Positions 27,415 to 27,427 of a stretch of DNA of 27,427 nucleotides are shown here, one piece after another. Location of the stretch: contig JAEZSP010000069.1 of assembly GCA_023421735.1 (NCBI GenBank), positions 1 through 27,427 on the forward strand, in the 5' to 3' direction. The position numbers were made by a program, and so were the translations under genes. Position 1 is the stretch's first letter; each line of letters begins with the position of its first letter. Below the pieces are notes generated by a model, which was not told where the DNA came from, made no database searches, and saw only the letters and a list, made by a program, of their open reading frames with translations. Origin of the DNA: Bacillota bacterium (lineage in GTDB: Bacteria; Bacillota_A; Clostridia; Christensenellales; Aristaeellaceae).

Positions 27415-27427
27415 GGGGAATTTTTGA

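Overview
The window looks like an AT-rich, low-GC Firmicute, most likely a Clostridium-like anaerobe. The evidence is the base composition, the strong AGGAGG-type ribosome binding sites, Firmicute-style trans-AT polyketide synthase (PKS) sequences, a B12-binding radical SAM enzyme, and a clostridial-looking fucose operon. No tRNA, rRNA, CRISPR array or intact insertion sequence was seen. The species was not identified.

Left part (1-6252, all minus strand). In transcription order: a 3-dehydroquinate synthase II-type enzyme, a DhnA-type aldolase of the 2-amino-3,7-dideoxy-D-threo-hept-6-ulosonate synthase family, and the first 1365 residues of a large PKS that runs off the left edge (AMP ligase-ACP-KS-linker-start of a DH). 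The enzyme pair resembles GriH/GriI, which make 3-amino-4-hydroxybenzoate. An adenylating PKS loading module directly downstream suggests, as inference, an aryl-primed polyketide.

Middle (about 6310-8318). About 2 kb of gene debris: a 4'-phosphopantetheinyl transferase broken by a frameshift and an internal deletion, a second broken ORF of unknown function, a probable small RNA with its own extended -10 promoter and terminator, and two further inverted-repeat structures.

Centre-right (8319-21143, all minus). In transcription order: a hotdog-fold thioesterase, a B12-binding radical SAM protein, and a 3565-residue PKS with the domain order AL-ACP-KS-KR-ACP-KS-DH-ACP-KR-TE. It has its own loading and release domains and no acyltransferase, so it could be a complete two-module trans-AT assembly line. 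A 19-base promoter sequence upstream of the thioesterase is almost identical (18/19) to the small RNA promoter 13.6 kb away, hinting at shared control.

Right part (21184-27427). Another broken gene and a possible small membrane protein lie next to an AraC regulator with a cupin domain. The regulator is divergent from fucI-fucA-sugar kinase, a catabolic operon for L-fucose. This looks like the housekeeping flank of the biosynthetic island.
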